A DNA stretch of 64,000 bases, taken from contig NZ_CP014595.1 of the NCBI RefSeq assembly GCF_001687105.1, positions 1,240,001 to 1,304,000 on the forward strand, read 5' to 3'. The notes beneath the pieces were generated by a model. It was given only the letters and a program-made list of their open reading frames with translations. It was not told the DNA's origin and ran no database searches. The position numbers and the translations under genes are program-made. Positions 7,670-16,649 of this stretch are shown here, piece after piece (the first letter of the stretch is position 1; each line of letters opens with the position of its first letter). Source of the stretch: Salipiger sp. CCB-MM3 (GTDB lineage Bacteria > Pseudomonadota > Alphaproteobacteria > Rhodobacterales > Rhodobacteraceae).

Positions 7670-8872
7670 ATGTCCGAGAACGTAAGAGCCAAGGCCCAGC
7701 AGGAACTGGCTATGGTGGAAGAGGTGAATGCTGTGATCCTGCCCGACCCCAAGCCCGCGGATGAGGTGGAAAGCTATGAGGCCGCCTCGCCCGAGGTGAC
7801 CGAAGAGATCCGCGCCCGCATGGACGAGATCGACATGGGCGACACCCAGTCCATCGTCTCCTTCGGCTCGGCGGCTCAGGCCGAATTGCAGGAGATCAGT
7901 CAGGCGATGCTGGCGGACGTGCGCAACAAGGACGTCGGCCCCGCGGGCGACAGCCTGCGCAACATCGTCACCACGATCCGCGGCTTCTCGGTCTCGGAAC
8001 TGGATGTGCGCCGCAAGCGCAGCTGGTGGGAAAAGCTGATCGGCAAGGCCGCGCCCTTCGCCAAGTTCACCGCCCGCTACGAGGAGGTGCAGGGCCAGAT
8101 CGACGGCATCACCGACAGTCTGCTGAAGCACGAGCACACGCTGCTCAAGGACATCAAATCGCTCGACCTGCTCTACGACAAGACGCTGACCTTCTATGAC
8201 GAGCTGGCGCTCTACATCGCTGCGGGCCAGAAGAAGCTAGAGGAACTCGACGCCAACGACATCCCCGCCCGCGAAGCCGCCGTGGAGGCCGCCGCAGAGG
8301 ATCAGAAGGTGATGAAGGCGCAGGAACTGCGCGACCTGCGTGCCGCGCGGGACGATCTGGAACGCCGGGTGCACGATCTCAAGCTGACCCGGCAGGTGAC
8401 CATGCAGTCGCTGCCCTCGATCCGGCTGGTGCAGGAAAACGACAAGAGCCTCGTCACCAAGATCAACTCGACGCTGGTCAACACCGTGCCGCTCTGGGAG
8501 ACGCAGCTGGCGCAGGCAGTGACCATCCAGCGCTCATCCGAGGCCGCCGCCGCCGTCCGCGACGCCAACGATCTGACCAACGAGCTGCTGACCTCCAACG
8601 CCAAGAACCTGCGCGACAGCAACGCCGCCATCCGCACCGAGATGGAGCGCGGCGTCTTCGACATCGAGTCGGTCAAACAGGCCAATGCCGATCTGATCGC
8701 CACGATCCAAGACAGCCTGCGCATCGCCGACGAAGGCAAGGCGCGCCGCGCCGCCGCCGAGAAGGACCTGCAGCAGATGGAAGCCGAGCTGCGCGACACG
8801 CTGGCTTCGGCCAAGGCGCGGTCGACCGGCACCGGCGACAACGCCGCCACTTCGGTTCCAGCGGGGTCGTGA
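7670..8872 (+). CDS. telA: TelA family protein (toxic anion resistance)
   Basis: 400 residues, almost entirely alpha-helical and coiled-coil, the usual length for TelA/KlaA (PF05816). The ATG at 7670 has GGAGGA six bases upstream. Family landmarks are RRKRSWWEKLIGKAAPFAKF, then the helical segments HEHTLLKDIKSLDLLYDKTLTFYDELALYI and LTRQVTMQSLPSIRLVQENDKSL. TelA proteins were named from plasmid tellurite resistance, but chromosomal copies beside XpaC are thought to be part of an envelope or chemical stress response. No tellurite phenotype can be inferred here. The gene lies between XpaC and a DUF2927 lipoprotein in a tight operon. Confidence 0.9.
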   Translation: MSENVRAKAQQELAMVEEVNAVILPDPKPADEVESYEAASPEVTEEIRARMDEIDMGDTQSIVSFGSAAQAELQEISQAMLADVRNKDVGPAGDSLRNIVTTIRGFSVSELDVRRKRSWWEKLIGKAAPFAKFTARYEEVQGQIDGITDSLLKHEHTLLKDIKSLDLLYDKTLTFYDELALYIAAGQKKLEELDANDIPAREAAVEAAAEDQKVMKAQELRDLRAARDDLERRVHDLKLTRQVTMQSLPSIRLVQENDKSLVTKINSTLVNTVPLWETQLAQAVTIQRSSEAAAAVRDANDLTNELLTSNAKNLRDSNAAIRTEMERGVFDIESVKQANADLIATIQDSLRIADEGKARRAAAEKDLQQMEAELRDTLASAKARSTGTGDNAATSVPAGS

Positions 8873-8876
8873 CCAT

Positions 8877-9854
8877 ATGCGGGGTTGGGGTAAAAGTGTA
8901 CTGAGCATCTTGGTTTGCGCGGGCCTCGCGGCCTGCGATAGTTCTGCCCTGGCTCCGCGCAGCACCGAAGTGCTGCCGCAGTCGCGCCCCTCCGGGCTCA
9001 AGCCTCGCGAGGCTGAAACCCCGGGCGCGCCGCGGCAATCCCTGGCGAGCTACGATCTGGAGGTCTATTACGCCCGGGTGCAGGCCGATCTGCTGTCACA
9101 GGGTCTGCTCCGCACCGACGGCGGCGGACCCGACACGCCGGTCACCGACACCATGCTGATGCGCAATTTCGAACGCATCGCTCTGGCCGAGGAATACGCC
9201 CGCGGCCAAGGGCTGAAACCCTCACGCGGCGAGCTTGGCCGGGTGAAGAAATGGCTCAAGCCGGTGCGCGTCTCGGTCGAGTTCGGCGACCATGTTCCGG
9301 CGGAGCAGCAGGTCACCGACCGCAACCAGCTCAGCCAATACGTCAGCCGTCTTGGCCGGATCACCGGGCATCCGATCTCGATGACCACCGGCAATTCGAA
9401 CTTCCACGTTCTGTTCATGTCCGAGGACGATAAGAAGACCATCGCCCCGCGCATCAAACAGCTGGTGCCCGATGTGAACCCCACGGCGCTGGCGGTGTTC
9501 AACGATCTGCCGCGTGAGATTCACTGCCTCGTCATCGCCTTTTCCGACGAGCCGGACGGCTATGCCTACGGTCAGGCCATCGCGGTAATCCGCTCCGAGC
9601 ATCCGGATCTGCTGCGCCGATCCTGTATCCACGAAGAAGTGGCGCAGGGGCTGGGGCTTGGCAACGACAGCCCGCAGGCCCGGCCCTCGATCTTCAATGA
9701 CGACGACGAGTTCGCGCTTCTCACCTCGATGGACGAGATGCTGCTGAAAATCCTTTACGACCCCCAGCTCAAACCCGGCATGGATGCCGCCACCGCGCGG
9801 CCGATCGTGCAGGATCTTGCCGCGCAGATGACCGGCGGCAGCGGGCCAAGCTGA
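8877..9854 (+). CDS. DUF2927 family lipoprotein
   Basis: 325 residues. The N-terminus MRGWGKSVLSILVCAGLAAC is a lipoprotein signal with the lipidated Cys at position 20, so the protein should be membrane-anchored facing the periplasm. The C-terminal part contains SCIHEEVAQGLGLGNDSP and SIFNDDDEFALLTSMDE, the hallmarks of DUF2927. The HEE arrangement recalls zinc metallopeptidases, but catalysis has not been shown and is only a possibility. The gene starts four bases after telA and is followed by the SPFH gene 30 bases later, so it is part of the same operon. Confidence 0.85.
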   Translation: MRGWGKSVLSILVCAGLAACDSSALAPRSTEVLPQSRPSGLKPREAETPGAPRQSLASYDLEVYYARVQADLLSQGLLRTDGGGPDTPVTDTMLMRNFERIALAEEYARGQGLKPSRGELGRVKKWLKPVRVSVEFGDHVPAEQQVTDRNQLSQYVSRLGRITGHPISMTTGNSNFHVLFMSEDDKKTIAPRIKQLVPDVNPTALAVFNDLPREIHCLVIAFSDEPDGYAYGQAIAVIRSEHPDLLRRSCIHEEVAQGLGLGNDSPQARPSIFNDDDEFALLTSMDEMLLKILYDPQLKPGMDAATARPIVQDLAAQMTGGSGPS

Positions 9855-9884
9855 GCTGAGGACAGGCGACAACAGGAGATGATC

Positions 9885-11006
9885 ATGGGAATTCTGGATT
9901 TCCTCTCGGGGCAGTTCATCGACGTCATCCACTGGACCGACGACACCCGCGACACGATGGTCTGGCGCTTCGAGCGCGAGGGCCATGAAATCAAATACGG
10001 CGCCAAGCTCACCGTGCGCGAGGGGCAGGCAGCGGTTTTCGTGCACGAAGGGCAACTGGCGGATGTGTTCACGCCGGGTCTCTACATGCTCGAGACCAAC
10101 AACATGCCGATCATGACCTCGCTGCAGCACTGGGATCACGGCTTCCGATCGCCCTTCAAATCCGAGATTTATTTCGTCAACACCACCCGCTTCACCGGGC
10201 TGAAGTGGGGCACGAAAAACCCGATCATCTGCCGCGACCCCGAGTTCGGCCCGGTGCGCCTGCGCGCCTATGGCACCTATTCGGTGCGCGTGTCGGACCC
10301 GGCGAAATTCCTCGTCGAGATCGTCGGCACCGATGGCGAGTTCACCAGCCACGAGATCAGCTTCCAGATCCGCAATATCATCGTGCAGGAGTTCTCGCGG
10401 CTGATCGCCTCTTCGGGCATTCCGGTGCTCGACATGGCGGCCAATACGCAAGAGCTGGGCAAGATGCTGGCCGAGGGCATTTCGTCGACCATCGCCGAAT
10501 ACGGCCTGTCGCTGCCCGAGCTTTACATCGAGAACATCTCGCTGCCCGATGCGGTCGAAAAGGCGCTCGACAAGCGCACGTCGATGGGCGTGGTGGGCGA
10601 TCTTGATGCCTATACCCGCTTTCAGGCCGCCGAGGCGCTGGGGGCCGAGGGCTCTGCCGCCGGTCAGGCCATGGGCACCGGCTTTGGCGCGGGCATGGGG
10701 ATGGCCATGGGCGGCGCCATGACCGGCGCGCAGGCGGGTCCGTGGGGCGCGCGCCCGCAGCAGACCGCTGCCACCGCGCCGCCGCCTCCCCCGCCGCCGG
10801 TGGAACATGTGTGGCACGTGGCCTCGGGCGGCCAGACCAGCGGCCCCTTCTCCAAGGCCAGGCTCGGACGCATGGCGACCGAGGGCGAGCTGACCCGCGA
10901 CAGCTATGTCTGGACCCAAGGTCAGGACGGCTGGAAACGCGCCGAGGACGTAACCGAACTGGCGCAGCTCTTCACCGTTCTGCCACCGCCGCCTCCGGGC
11001 GTCTGA
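9885..11006 (+). CDS. SPFH domain protein with C-terminal GYF_2 domain
   Basis: 373 residues. An in-frame ATG at 9879 exists, but AGGAG at 9874-9878 is correctly spaced only for 9885. Residues about 20-240 form an SPFH/Band-7-like domain of the type annotated as 'virion core protein-like' (VREGQAAVFVHEGQLADVFTPG, IRNIIVQEFSRLIASSG). A Gly/Ala/Met-rich stretch and a run of seven prolines follow, then a GYF_2 domain (HVWHVASGGQTSGPFSKARL ... DSYVWTQGQDGW). SPFH proteins organise membrane complexes, and the Bacillus YdjI relative belongs to a PspA-recruiting complex together with a zinc-ribbon protein. The zinc-ribbon gene here, at 11796, makes a similar partnership plausible (inference). The 3' end overlaps a convergent gene by 35 bases. 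Confidence 0.88.
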   Translation: MGILDFLSGQFIDVIHWTDDTRDTMVWRFEREGHEIKYGAKLTVREGQAAVFVHEGQLADVFTPGLYMLETNNMPIMTSLQHWDHGFRSPFKSEIYFVNTTRFTGLKWGTKNPIICRDPEFGPVRLRAYGTYSVRVSDPAKFLVEIVGTDGEFTSHEISFQIRNIIVQEFSRLIASSGIPVLDMAANTQELGKMLAEGISSTIAEYGLSLPELYIENISLPDAVEKALDKRTSMGVVGDLDAYTRFQAAEALGAEGSAAGQAMGTGFGAGMGMAMGGAMTGAQAGPWGARPQQTAATAPPPPPPPVEHVWHVASGGQTSGPFSKARLGRMATEGELTRDSYVWTQGQDGWKRAEDVTELAQLFTVLPPPPPGV

Positions 11007-11595
11007 TCGCACGGGAGGCTACCGGGAAGGAGGCGGGCAGCACCGCCTCCGGCCCCGCTTGGCCCAGCAGCGCCGGGGCAAGGCAGGCATCGGCGGGAAA
11101 TTTGACCGACGGGTCGGGCACCGCCGGGAAGGGCCGCGCGGGCGGCACCTGCGAGGCCACCAGCAGCCGACCATCGAGGCAGAGGTCCTGCGCCGCATTG
11201 CCGATGTTGAAGCCGAAGCCGTCCTGACCGCAATCCGTGCCGAACCCATCCATGTTCCACGCCTGCGGCATCAGGCTTTGCGGGCCGAAAACCTCGAAGG
11301 CGTTCTGCTGCGGCAAGAAGGTGAGCGACCATGTGGTGTCTTCGGTCTTCATGCCGAGCGCCCAGCGACCAATCGGCTCGCCCTCGTGGTAGCCCTCGAC
11401 GACGAAGCACTCCACGTCCTCGCCAAAGACACGCTCGCGCTCTGCAAGCGCCGCGTCGATGGCCAGCGCGCCGCGCATCTCGTAACCGTCGCCGCCCTGC
11501 CACTCGAACCGCCAGGACAGGTCGGCGGCCATGGCCGCGCCGCTGTAGAGCGCAAGCCCGAGGACAGCCCCGGCGCATGTGTTCAGTCCTGTCAT
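10972..11595 (-). CDS. Hypothetical secreted protein
   Basis: 207 residues from the ATG at 11595 (GGAGA upstream); an ATG at 11610 with GGGGA upstream would add five residues. The start MTGLNTCAGAVLGLALYSGA reads as a signal peptide ending AMA-A, so the mature protein should be periplasmic. The body holds FECQ-free beta-rich segments such as WRFEWQGGDGYEMRGALAI and several Cys (VECFVV, GTDCGQDG, DLCLDG, DACLAP) that could form disulfides. I recognise no family. It overlaps the 3' end of the SPFH gene tail-to-tail by 35 bases. Whether it works with the SPFH cluster is unknown. Confidence 0.7.
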   Translation of the reverse strand: MTGLNTCAGAVLGLALYSGAAMAADLSWRFEWQGGDGYEMRGALAIDAALAERERVFGEDVECFVVEGYHEGEPIGRWALGMKTEDTTWSLTFLPQQNAFEVFGPQSLMPQAWNMDGFGTDCGQDGFGFNIGNAAQDLCLDGRLLVASQVPPARPFPAVPDPSVKFPADACLAPALLGQAGPEAVLPASFPVASRAIRRPEAAVAER

Positions 11596-11795
11596 CACGG
11601 TCTCCGGCATCTCTGTCCCCGGCACCCTAGCCTTGGAGCTGCACGCGAGAAAAGCGCCTGTCGCGAAGTTGTGTGCGCAAGCCCCTGCGCCCGCAGCGCA
11701 TCGGGCAAACGCTTGCCCGAAAACCGGTTCCCTCTCCCGTCCCATCCGCCTAGGGTGGCGCTGCCGGAAATGGCGGATCTGGAGGCACTTCGGGC

Positions 11796-12914
11796 ATGAA
11801 CGAAACCCACCGATTTCCCTGCGAGCAATGCGGCGCCGACTACCGGTTCGATCCGTCGACGAGCGAATTGGTCTGCGATCATTGCGGCCACAGCCAGAAG
11901 GTCGAATCCACGGGTCCATGGGAAAGCGACATCCGCGAGCTGGATTTCCGCGCCGCGATGGACAACCTGCTGCCGCTTCAGGAGATGGAGGACCTGCGGG
12001 TCACCCAATGCCCGAACTGCGGCGCCGAGGTCGAGTTCGATCCCGACACCCATGCCACCGAATGCCCGTTCTGTGCCACGCCGGTCGTCGCCGACACCGG
12101 CACCCACCGGCAGATCAAACCCAAGGGCGTGCTGCCCTTCGCGCTTGACGAGAACGCCGCGCGCGGCGCGATGAACGACTGGCTGGGGCGACTTTGGTTC
12201 GCCCCCAATGGCCTCAAGGAATATGCCCGCAAGGGCCGCAAGATGCAGGGCATCTATGTGCCCTACTGGACCTTCGACGCCCATACCCGCTCTGCCTACA
12301 GCGGCGCGCGCGGCACGGTCTATTATGAGACGCGCACGGTGATGCGTGACGGCAAGCGCCAACAGGTGCAGGTCGCCAAGGTGCGCTGGACCCCGGTGCG
12401 CGGGCGCGTTGCGCGCTTCTTCGACGACGTGCTGGTGCTGGCCTCGAAGTCTCTGCCGAAGAAATTCACCGATGCGCTGGAGCCGTGGGATCTGAGCCGG
12501 CTCGAACCCTATCGGCCCGAGTTCCTCGCCGGATTCCGCGCCGAGGGCTATCAGGTCGATCTCGACGCAGGGTTCGTCGAGGCGCGGCATATCATGGACC
12601 GGCAGATCACCCGCGACATCAAGTTCGACATCGGCGGCGACCAGCAGCGGATCACCTCGGTGGACACACAGGTGTCGGAAGTGACCTTCAAGCATGTGCT
12701 GCTGCCGGTCTGGCTGGCGGCCTACAAGTTCCGGGGCCAGACCTACCGCTTCGTGGTCAATGGCACCACCGGGCGGGTTCAGGGAGAGCGCCCCTGGTCG
12801 ATATGGAAAATCGCGCTGGCCGTGATCATCGGGGCAATCGTCGCGGGATTTGTCGGCTACATGCTGTCGCAATCGCAGGGCGACGTCAGCTTCAGCATGC
12901 CGACAGGCTATTGA
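11796..12914 (+). CDS. Zinc-ribbon protein with C-terminal membrane helix
   Basis: 372 residues. Two zinc ribbons are visible: CEQCG...CDHCG (Cys 9, 12, 28, 31 approximately) and CPNCG...CPFC (Cys 71, 74, 89, 92 approximately). A long middle domain includes MQGIYVPYWTFDAHTRSAYSGARG, and a single hydrophobic helix near residues 338-358 (IALAVIIGAIVAGFVGYML) anchors the C-terminus. Relatives are often mislabelled as primosomal protein N' or TFIIB-type zinc finger; there are no helicase motifs here. Bacillus YdjG, a zinc-ribbon membrane protein, works with SPFH protein YdjI, and the SPFH gene lies just upstream. The shared role is inference. Confidence 0.8.
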   Translation: MNETHRFPCEQCGADYRFDPSTSELVCDHCGHSQKVESTGPWESDIRELDFRAAMDNLLPLQEMEDLRVTQCPNCGAEVEFDPDTHATECPFCATPVVADTGTHRQIKPKGVLPFALDENAARGAMNDWLGRLWFAPNGLKEYARKGRKMQGIYVPYWTFDAHTRSAYSGARGTVYYETRTVMRDGKRQQVQVAKVRWTPVRGRVARFFDDVLVLASKSLPKKFTDALEPWDLSRLEPYRPEFLAGFRAEGYQVDLDAGFVEARHIMDRQITRDIKFDIGGDQQRITSVDTQVSEVTFKHVLLPVWLAAYKFRGQTYRFVVNGTTGRVQGERPWSIWKIALAVIIGAIVAGFVGYMLSQSQGDVSFSMPTGY

Positions 12915-12930
12915 GCGACGCCCTCCGGAC

Positions 12931-12946
12931 GCGCTAGGTATAGCGC
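12931..12946. promoter_or_regulatory. Inverted repeat upstream of the PfkB kinase gene
   Basis: GCGCTAGGTATAGCGC is a perfect 6-bp inverted repeat with a 4-base spacer, ending 38 bases before the kinase start codon. It contains the AGCGCT core often seen in LacI-family operators of alphaproteobacterial sugar genes. It could equally be an unimportant hairpin. Confidence 0.25.
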
Positions 12947-12984
12947 TAACAAGACCAAGAAGATCACCGACGAGGGAGTGAGAG

Positions 12985-13896
12985 ATGATCCTGTGCTGCG
13001 GAGAATCGCTGATAGACATGCTGCCCAGAACCAGCACCGGCGGAGAGCCCGCCTTTGCGCCGGTTGCGGGCGGCGCGGTGTTCAACACCGCCATTGCGCT
13101 CGGCCGACTTGGCGCGCCTGCAGGCTACTTCGGCGGCATCTCCACCGATCTTTTCGGCAGCATCCTCGCCGATGCGCTGACCGCCTCCAAGGTTGACCAC
13201 AGCGCCTGCCCGCGCTCTGACCGACCCACCACGCTGGCCTTCGTAACGCTGGTGGATGGTCACGCGCGCTACGCCTTCTATGACGAGAACACCGCCGGGC
13301 GGATGCTGTCGGAGGCGGACCTCCCCGCGCTGGACGGTGACACCGAGGCGCTGTTCTTCGGCGGCATCAGCCTCGTTTCCGAGCCCTGCGCCGACACTTA
13401 TGCCGCGCTCTGCGCGAAGGCGGGCGACCGGGTGGTAATGCTCGATCCCAATATCCGACCCGGCTTCATCAAGGACGAGGCGCGCTACCGCGCCCGGCTT
13501 GCCGCCATGCTCGCGCGGGCCGACATCGTGAAAATCTCCGACGAGGATATGGCATGGCTCGGCACCACGCCCGAGGCGCTGATCGAGGGTGGCAGCACGC
13601 TGGTGCTGGAGACGAGGGGTGCCGAGGGGGTCCATGCAGTCAGCGCCCAAGGGAGCCTCGAGGTGCCCGCCACACGCGCCACGGTAGTCGATACGGTGGG
13701 CGCTGGCGATACGTTCAACGCGGGCCTTCTGGCCGGGCTCAGCCGCGACGGGCGGCTGCGCCGAGACGTCCTGCGCAGTACCCCGCTAGAGACGCTGCGC
13801 CCTGCCGTCGCGCTGGGTGCGCAGGCGGCGGCGGTGACCGTCAGCCGCGCCGGGGCCAATCCGCCATGGCTTTCGGAACTGGAGCCGCAGGCATGA
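12985..13896 (+). CDS. PfkB family sugar kinase (fructokinase-like)
   Basis: 303 residues with GAGGGAGTGAGAG just before the ATG. The first PfkB motif is near [26 protein letters not shown] and the second, with the catalytic Asp, is [18 protein letters not shown] near residues 232-249. The N-terminus [15 protein letters not shown] is typical of bacterial fructokinases, which phosphorylate fructose to fructose 6-phosphate. The substrate cannot be read with certainty because no sugar transporter lies nearby. It overlaps the dtd start by four bases (ATGA). Confidence 0.88.
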   Translation: MILCCGESLIDMLPRTSTGGEPAFAPVAGGAVFNTAIALGRLGAPAGYFGGISTDLFGSILADALTASKVDHSACPRSDRPTTLAFVTLVDGHARYAFYDENTAGRMLSEADLPALDGDTEALFFGGISLVSEPCADTYAALCAKAGDRVVMLDPNIRPGFIKDEARYRARLAAMLARADIVKISDEDMAWLGTTPEALIEGGSTLVLETRGAEGVHAVSAQGSLEVPATRATVVDTVGAGDTFNAGLLAGLSRDGRLRRDVLRSTPLETLRPAVALGAQAAAVTVSRAGANPPWLSELEPQA

Positions 13897-14336
13897 GGGC
13901 GCTGATCCAGCGCGTCTCGGAGGCGAGCGTCACGGTAGAAGGCGCGGTCATCGGCGAGATCGGCCCGGGCCTGCTGATCCTGATCTGCGCCATGCAGGGC
14001 GATACCGAGGCACAGGCCGACAAGCTGGCGGCAAAGATCGCCAAGCTGCGCATTTTCCGCGACGAGGAAGGGCGAATGAACCGCTCGGTGCGTGACACAG
14101 GCGGTGCGGCACTGGTGGTCAGCCAATTCACCCTCGCCGCCGACACGCGGAGCGGCAACCGCCCCGGCTTTTCCAGCGCGGCCGCCCCCGACGACGGCCA
14201 GCGGCTTTACGAGTACTTCGCCGGGCGCATCGCCGCCGAGGGCATCGCCACCGCCACAGGCCGCTTTGGCGCCGATATGAAGGTGGCGCTGATCAACGAC
14301 GGGCCGGTAACGATCTGGATCGACAGCGAGGGCTGA
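13893..14336 (+). CDS. dtd: D-aminoacyl-tRNA deacylase
   Basis: 147 residues, the normal size. Dtd removes D-amino acids (and glycine from tRNA-Ala) mischarged on tRNA. Key motifs are present: [12 protein letters not shown] with the catalytic Thr of SQFT, and the Gly-cisPro motif [10 protein letters not shown] near the C-terminus. The start overlaps the kinase stop (ATGA), so the two genes are cotranscribed, with no obvious metabolic link. Confidence 0.95.
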   Translation: MRALIQRVSEASVTVEGAVIGEIGPGLLILICAMQGDTEAQADKLAAKIAKLRIFRDEEGRMNRSVRDTGGAALVVSQFTLAADTRSGNRPGFSSAAAPDDGQRLYEYFAGRIAAEGIATATGRFGADMKVALINDGPVTIWIDSEG

Positions 14337-14345
14337 GCGGCGCGC

Positions 14346-15638
14346 TCAGAGGTCGCTGCCCGCCACAAGCGTGCCCTGCAGAAAGGCAAGGTCCAGCTCG
14401 GTGCGCGCCAGCGCGAAGCGGCTGGTGATCTCGGCCTCCTGCGCATCCAGCGCCCGCTCCAGCGGCCCCAGAAGCTGCGCCGCATGGCCCCTGCCCGCGC
14501 GGTAGTCGCGCAGTGCCAGCGCCGCCACTTCAGCCGCGGCGGATGCCTGCGCCGCCGCAGCCGCAGCCTCGGAGCGCAGCCGATCGCGATCCCGCGCAAG
14601 GCCGCCGATTTGCATCTCCGCTTCCGACCCTGCCGCCCGCTCCGGCCATTGAACCTGCAGCGACGGGGCACCCCAGTCACCGGCCTCGGCCCCTTCGCCT
14701 GCATAGCCCGCCGCCTCTTCCAATGCATCGAGCTCCTCGGCAGAGCGGCGCAGCTGCAGCCCTTCCATGTGGGCATGCGTCCCAAGGCGCTGCCGCGCCT
14801 CCTGCTCTGCGCGCGCGGCCTGCGCCTGCATCAGCGGCAGCGGCACGGCACCGACCATCTCACGCAAGGCACCCGCGCCCGCGACGCCGCCAAGCCGGCC
14901 ATCCGCCATGGCGACCAGCTCGCGGCGCGCGTCCGCTTCAGCCTCGCGGGCCTGCGCGAGACCGCGGCGCACGTCCGCCACCTCGGCGCGCAGTTGGGCA
15001 AGCTCGGAGGACATCAACTCACCCGAGGCAACCGCCTGCGAGATCGGCCAGTCCAGCCCCGCAAGATCGCGATAGCTGGCCTTATAGAGCGCGGCACGCG
15101 CCCGCGCCTCCTCACCGGCCAAATGCTGGCCGAGCGCCTCATGCACGTGGACGTTGGCCTCTTCCGCCAGCGCCAGTGCCGCCGTTTCGATCTGCGCCTG
15201 TGCAAGGTCGCGCTCTGCCAGTTTGCGCGAAGTGTCGAACCGCTCGGGCCGCGCTATGATGCGCGCGGACATATCGCGCAGAGCGCCCAGCGACGCACCG
15301 CGCGCGAGCTCGGGCAGCCAGCTCAATTCCTCGGTCTCTCCGCGCAGCGGCGCGAGGCGCAGCTCTGCCTCGGCACCGAAAGCAGACCCCTGCAGCACTG
15401 CCGCCGCAACCGCCGCATAGGGCGTACCGGGCACGAGCGCCGAGGGGCGCTGCGCGAGCTGGGTCATCAAATCCGCCCCGTCCGGCTGTGCGCGCAGGCC
15501 GAGCGCAGGCGCAGCGGCGGCGACGCTGGCCGTGTAGGGCTGCGACGCCGGAGCGTCCGCGCCATAGGTTTTCATGCATGCGGGCAGGAGCGCGACAAGC
15601 GCAAGACCTCCGACCCAATGGAAAGACGATCGTGCCAT
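14346..15638 (-). CDS. TolC-like outer-membrane lipoprotein (putative)
   Basis: 430 residues starting at 15638, where GGGAGGGG precedes the ATG. The N-terminus MARSSFHWVGGLALVALLPAC carries a lipobox. The rest is strongly alpha-helical, rich in Ala, Glu and Arg, with two long heptad-like regions separated by a central part, which suits a TolC/OMF family fold of paired long helices. It has no adjacent membrane-fusion or pump genes, which is unusual for an efflux outer-membrane factor. An alternative is a generic coiled-coil lipoprotein. It ends 10 bases from the dtd stop, convergent. Confidence 0.5.
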   Translation of the reverse strand: MARSSFHWVGGLALVALLPACMKTYGADAPASQPYTASVAAAAPALGLRAQPDGADLMTQLAQRPSALVPGTPYAAVAAAVLQGSAFGAEAELRLAPLRGETEELSWLPELARGASLGALRDMSARIIARPERFDTSRKLAERDLAQAQIETAALALAEEANVHVHEALGQHLAGEEARARAALYKASYRDLAGLDWPISQAVASGELMSSELAQLRAEVADVRRGLAQAREAEADARRELVAMADGRLGGVAGAGALREMVGAVPLPLMQAQAARAEQEARQRLGTHAHMEGLQLRRSAEELDALEEAAGYAGEGAEAGDWGAPSLQVQWPERAAGSEAEMQIGGLARDRDRLRSEAAAAAAQASAAAEVAALALRDYRAGRGHAAQLLGPLERALDAQEAEITSRFALARTELDLAFLQGTLVAGSDL

Positions 15639-16058
15639 CTTCCCCTCCCTCTCAACTCGAACACTCGCAAACCGGCCACGGCAACGTGCCGCACCGCTTA
15701 GGGGACCGACGGAAAGCGAAATCACCTTCGAAAGACCCGGCGAACGAAAACCTCACCCGGCGCGGCACCCAAGGGGCGCACGCCATTGCTTCGTTCTGCC
15801 GATGATCACACCACTCTGCCTGTCACGGGCCACTCGTCCAGATGGTGAACGGCAGCCTCTTACCCTGCATTCAGGCGTATCTTATTTTCGCCTTATTTCC
15901 CAGACGCCGAGCCTAGGGGCCCGGGAGATTGCGCAAATTTGAGAAAGCGGCGTTGCTGGAATGTCGCGCCGAGTGACGCCAAGGCGACACAGGACAGCGA
16001 GGGTAGCGCTCACATAAGAGTAAGCGCCCCTAGACAGTCGAAGACGGCGCGAGTCGCT
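15639..16058. other. Intergenic region of about 420 bases
   Basis: It lies between the start of the TolC-like gene (leftward) and the end of the Nudix gene (leftward). I see no convincing coding frame, tRNA or strong hairpin. It should hold the promoter of the TolC-like gene, but no clear -35/-10 pair stood out. Confidence 0.5.
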
Positions 16059-16511
16059 TCAGGTCAGCAAAGGGGCGATCACCGGATGCTTGCGCGGGGC
16101 GCGGCATAGGGTGAGCAGAAGATCGGCAAGTTCCGGTTCGTCCACACGTTTCGCCGCGGCCTTGGGGCTGAACCACTTGCGCTTGCGTTGCTTGCGCTCT
16201 TTCCAGTCGCGCTTCAGCGTCTCGACGATCATTGGATAGACCCTGACCCGGCAACGCAGCGACGCGCCACAGTCCAGCCGTTTGGGGTAATGGTAATGGC
16301 CGATCAGGTCCTTCCCGACGAAGCCCTTCGCCCCGGCTTCCTCGAGCGCTTCGATCTCCGCCGCGGCCCAAGGCTTCTTGCCGTCCATCTCCCAGCCCTT
16401 GGGCATCACCCAGCGACCGGAATCGCGCGAGGTGACCATCAGAATCCGGAGATTGCCTTTCTTGTCCCATTGCAGGGGAAGTGCTGCGATTTGCTCACCA
16501 CGTGAGGACAT
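16059..16511 (-). CDS. Nudix hydrolase family protein
   Basis: 150 residues from the ATG at 16511. The Nudix region reads MPKGWEMDGKKPWAAAEIEA followed by LEEAGAKG. The EALEEAG part is kept, but the Arg of the REUxEE core is Ile and the first Glu position is Lys. This MPKGW...AAxIEAxEEAG form recurs in alphaproteobacterial Nudix proteins (from memory). The substrate, often a nucleoside diphosphate derivative, is unknown. An open frame continues upstream to 16664, but that part runs through the tRNA terminator and does not look coding. Confidence 0.85.
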   Translation of the reverse strand: MSSRGEQIAALPLQWDKKGNLRILMVTSRDSGRWVMPKGWEMDGKKPWAAAEIEALEEAGAKGFVGKDLIGHYHYPKRLDCGASLRCRVRVYPMIVETLKRDWKERKQRKRKWFSPKAAAKRVDEPELADLLLTLCRAPRKHPVIAPLLT

Positions 16512-16649
16512 TAAGTCGGAAGCCTTTCGGGGAAACCCGTGCGTGTTATCCAAGAAAGGTAAAGCTTCTGTGACGTTCGGCAACGCGCGCCGTACAAAAT
16601 GCGTCACGCAAGCCAAGCAGATATGCGTTTGGAAAAACGGCCACCCTGA

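Noticed and set aside
9222..11012. A 596-codon frame antisense to the DUF2927 and SPFH genes
   Set aside because: Shadow frame of two supported genes; no motifs.
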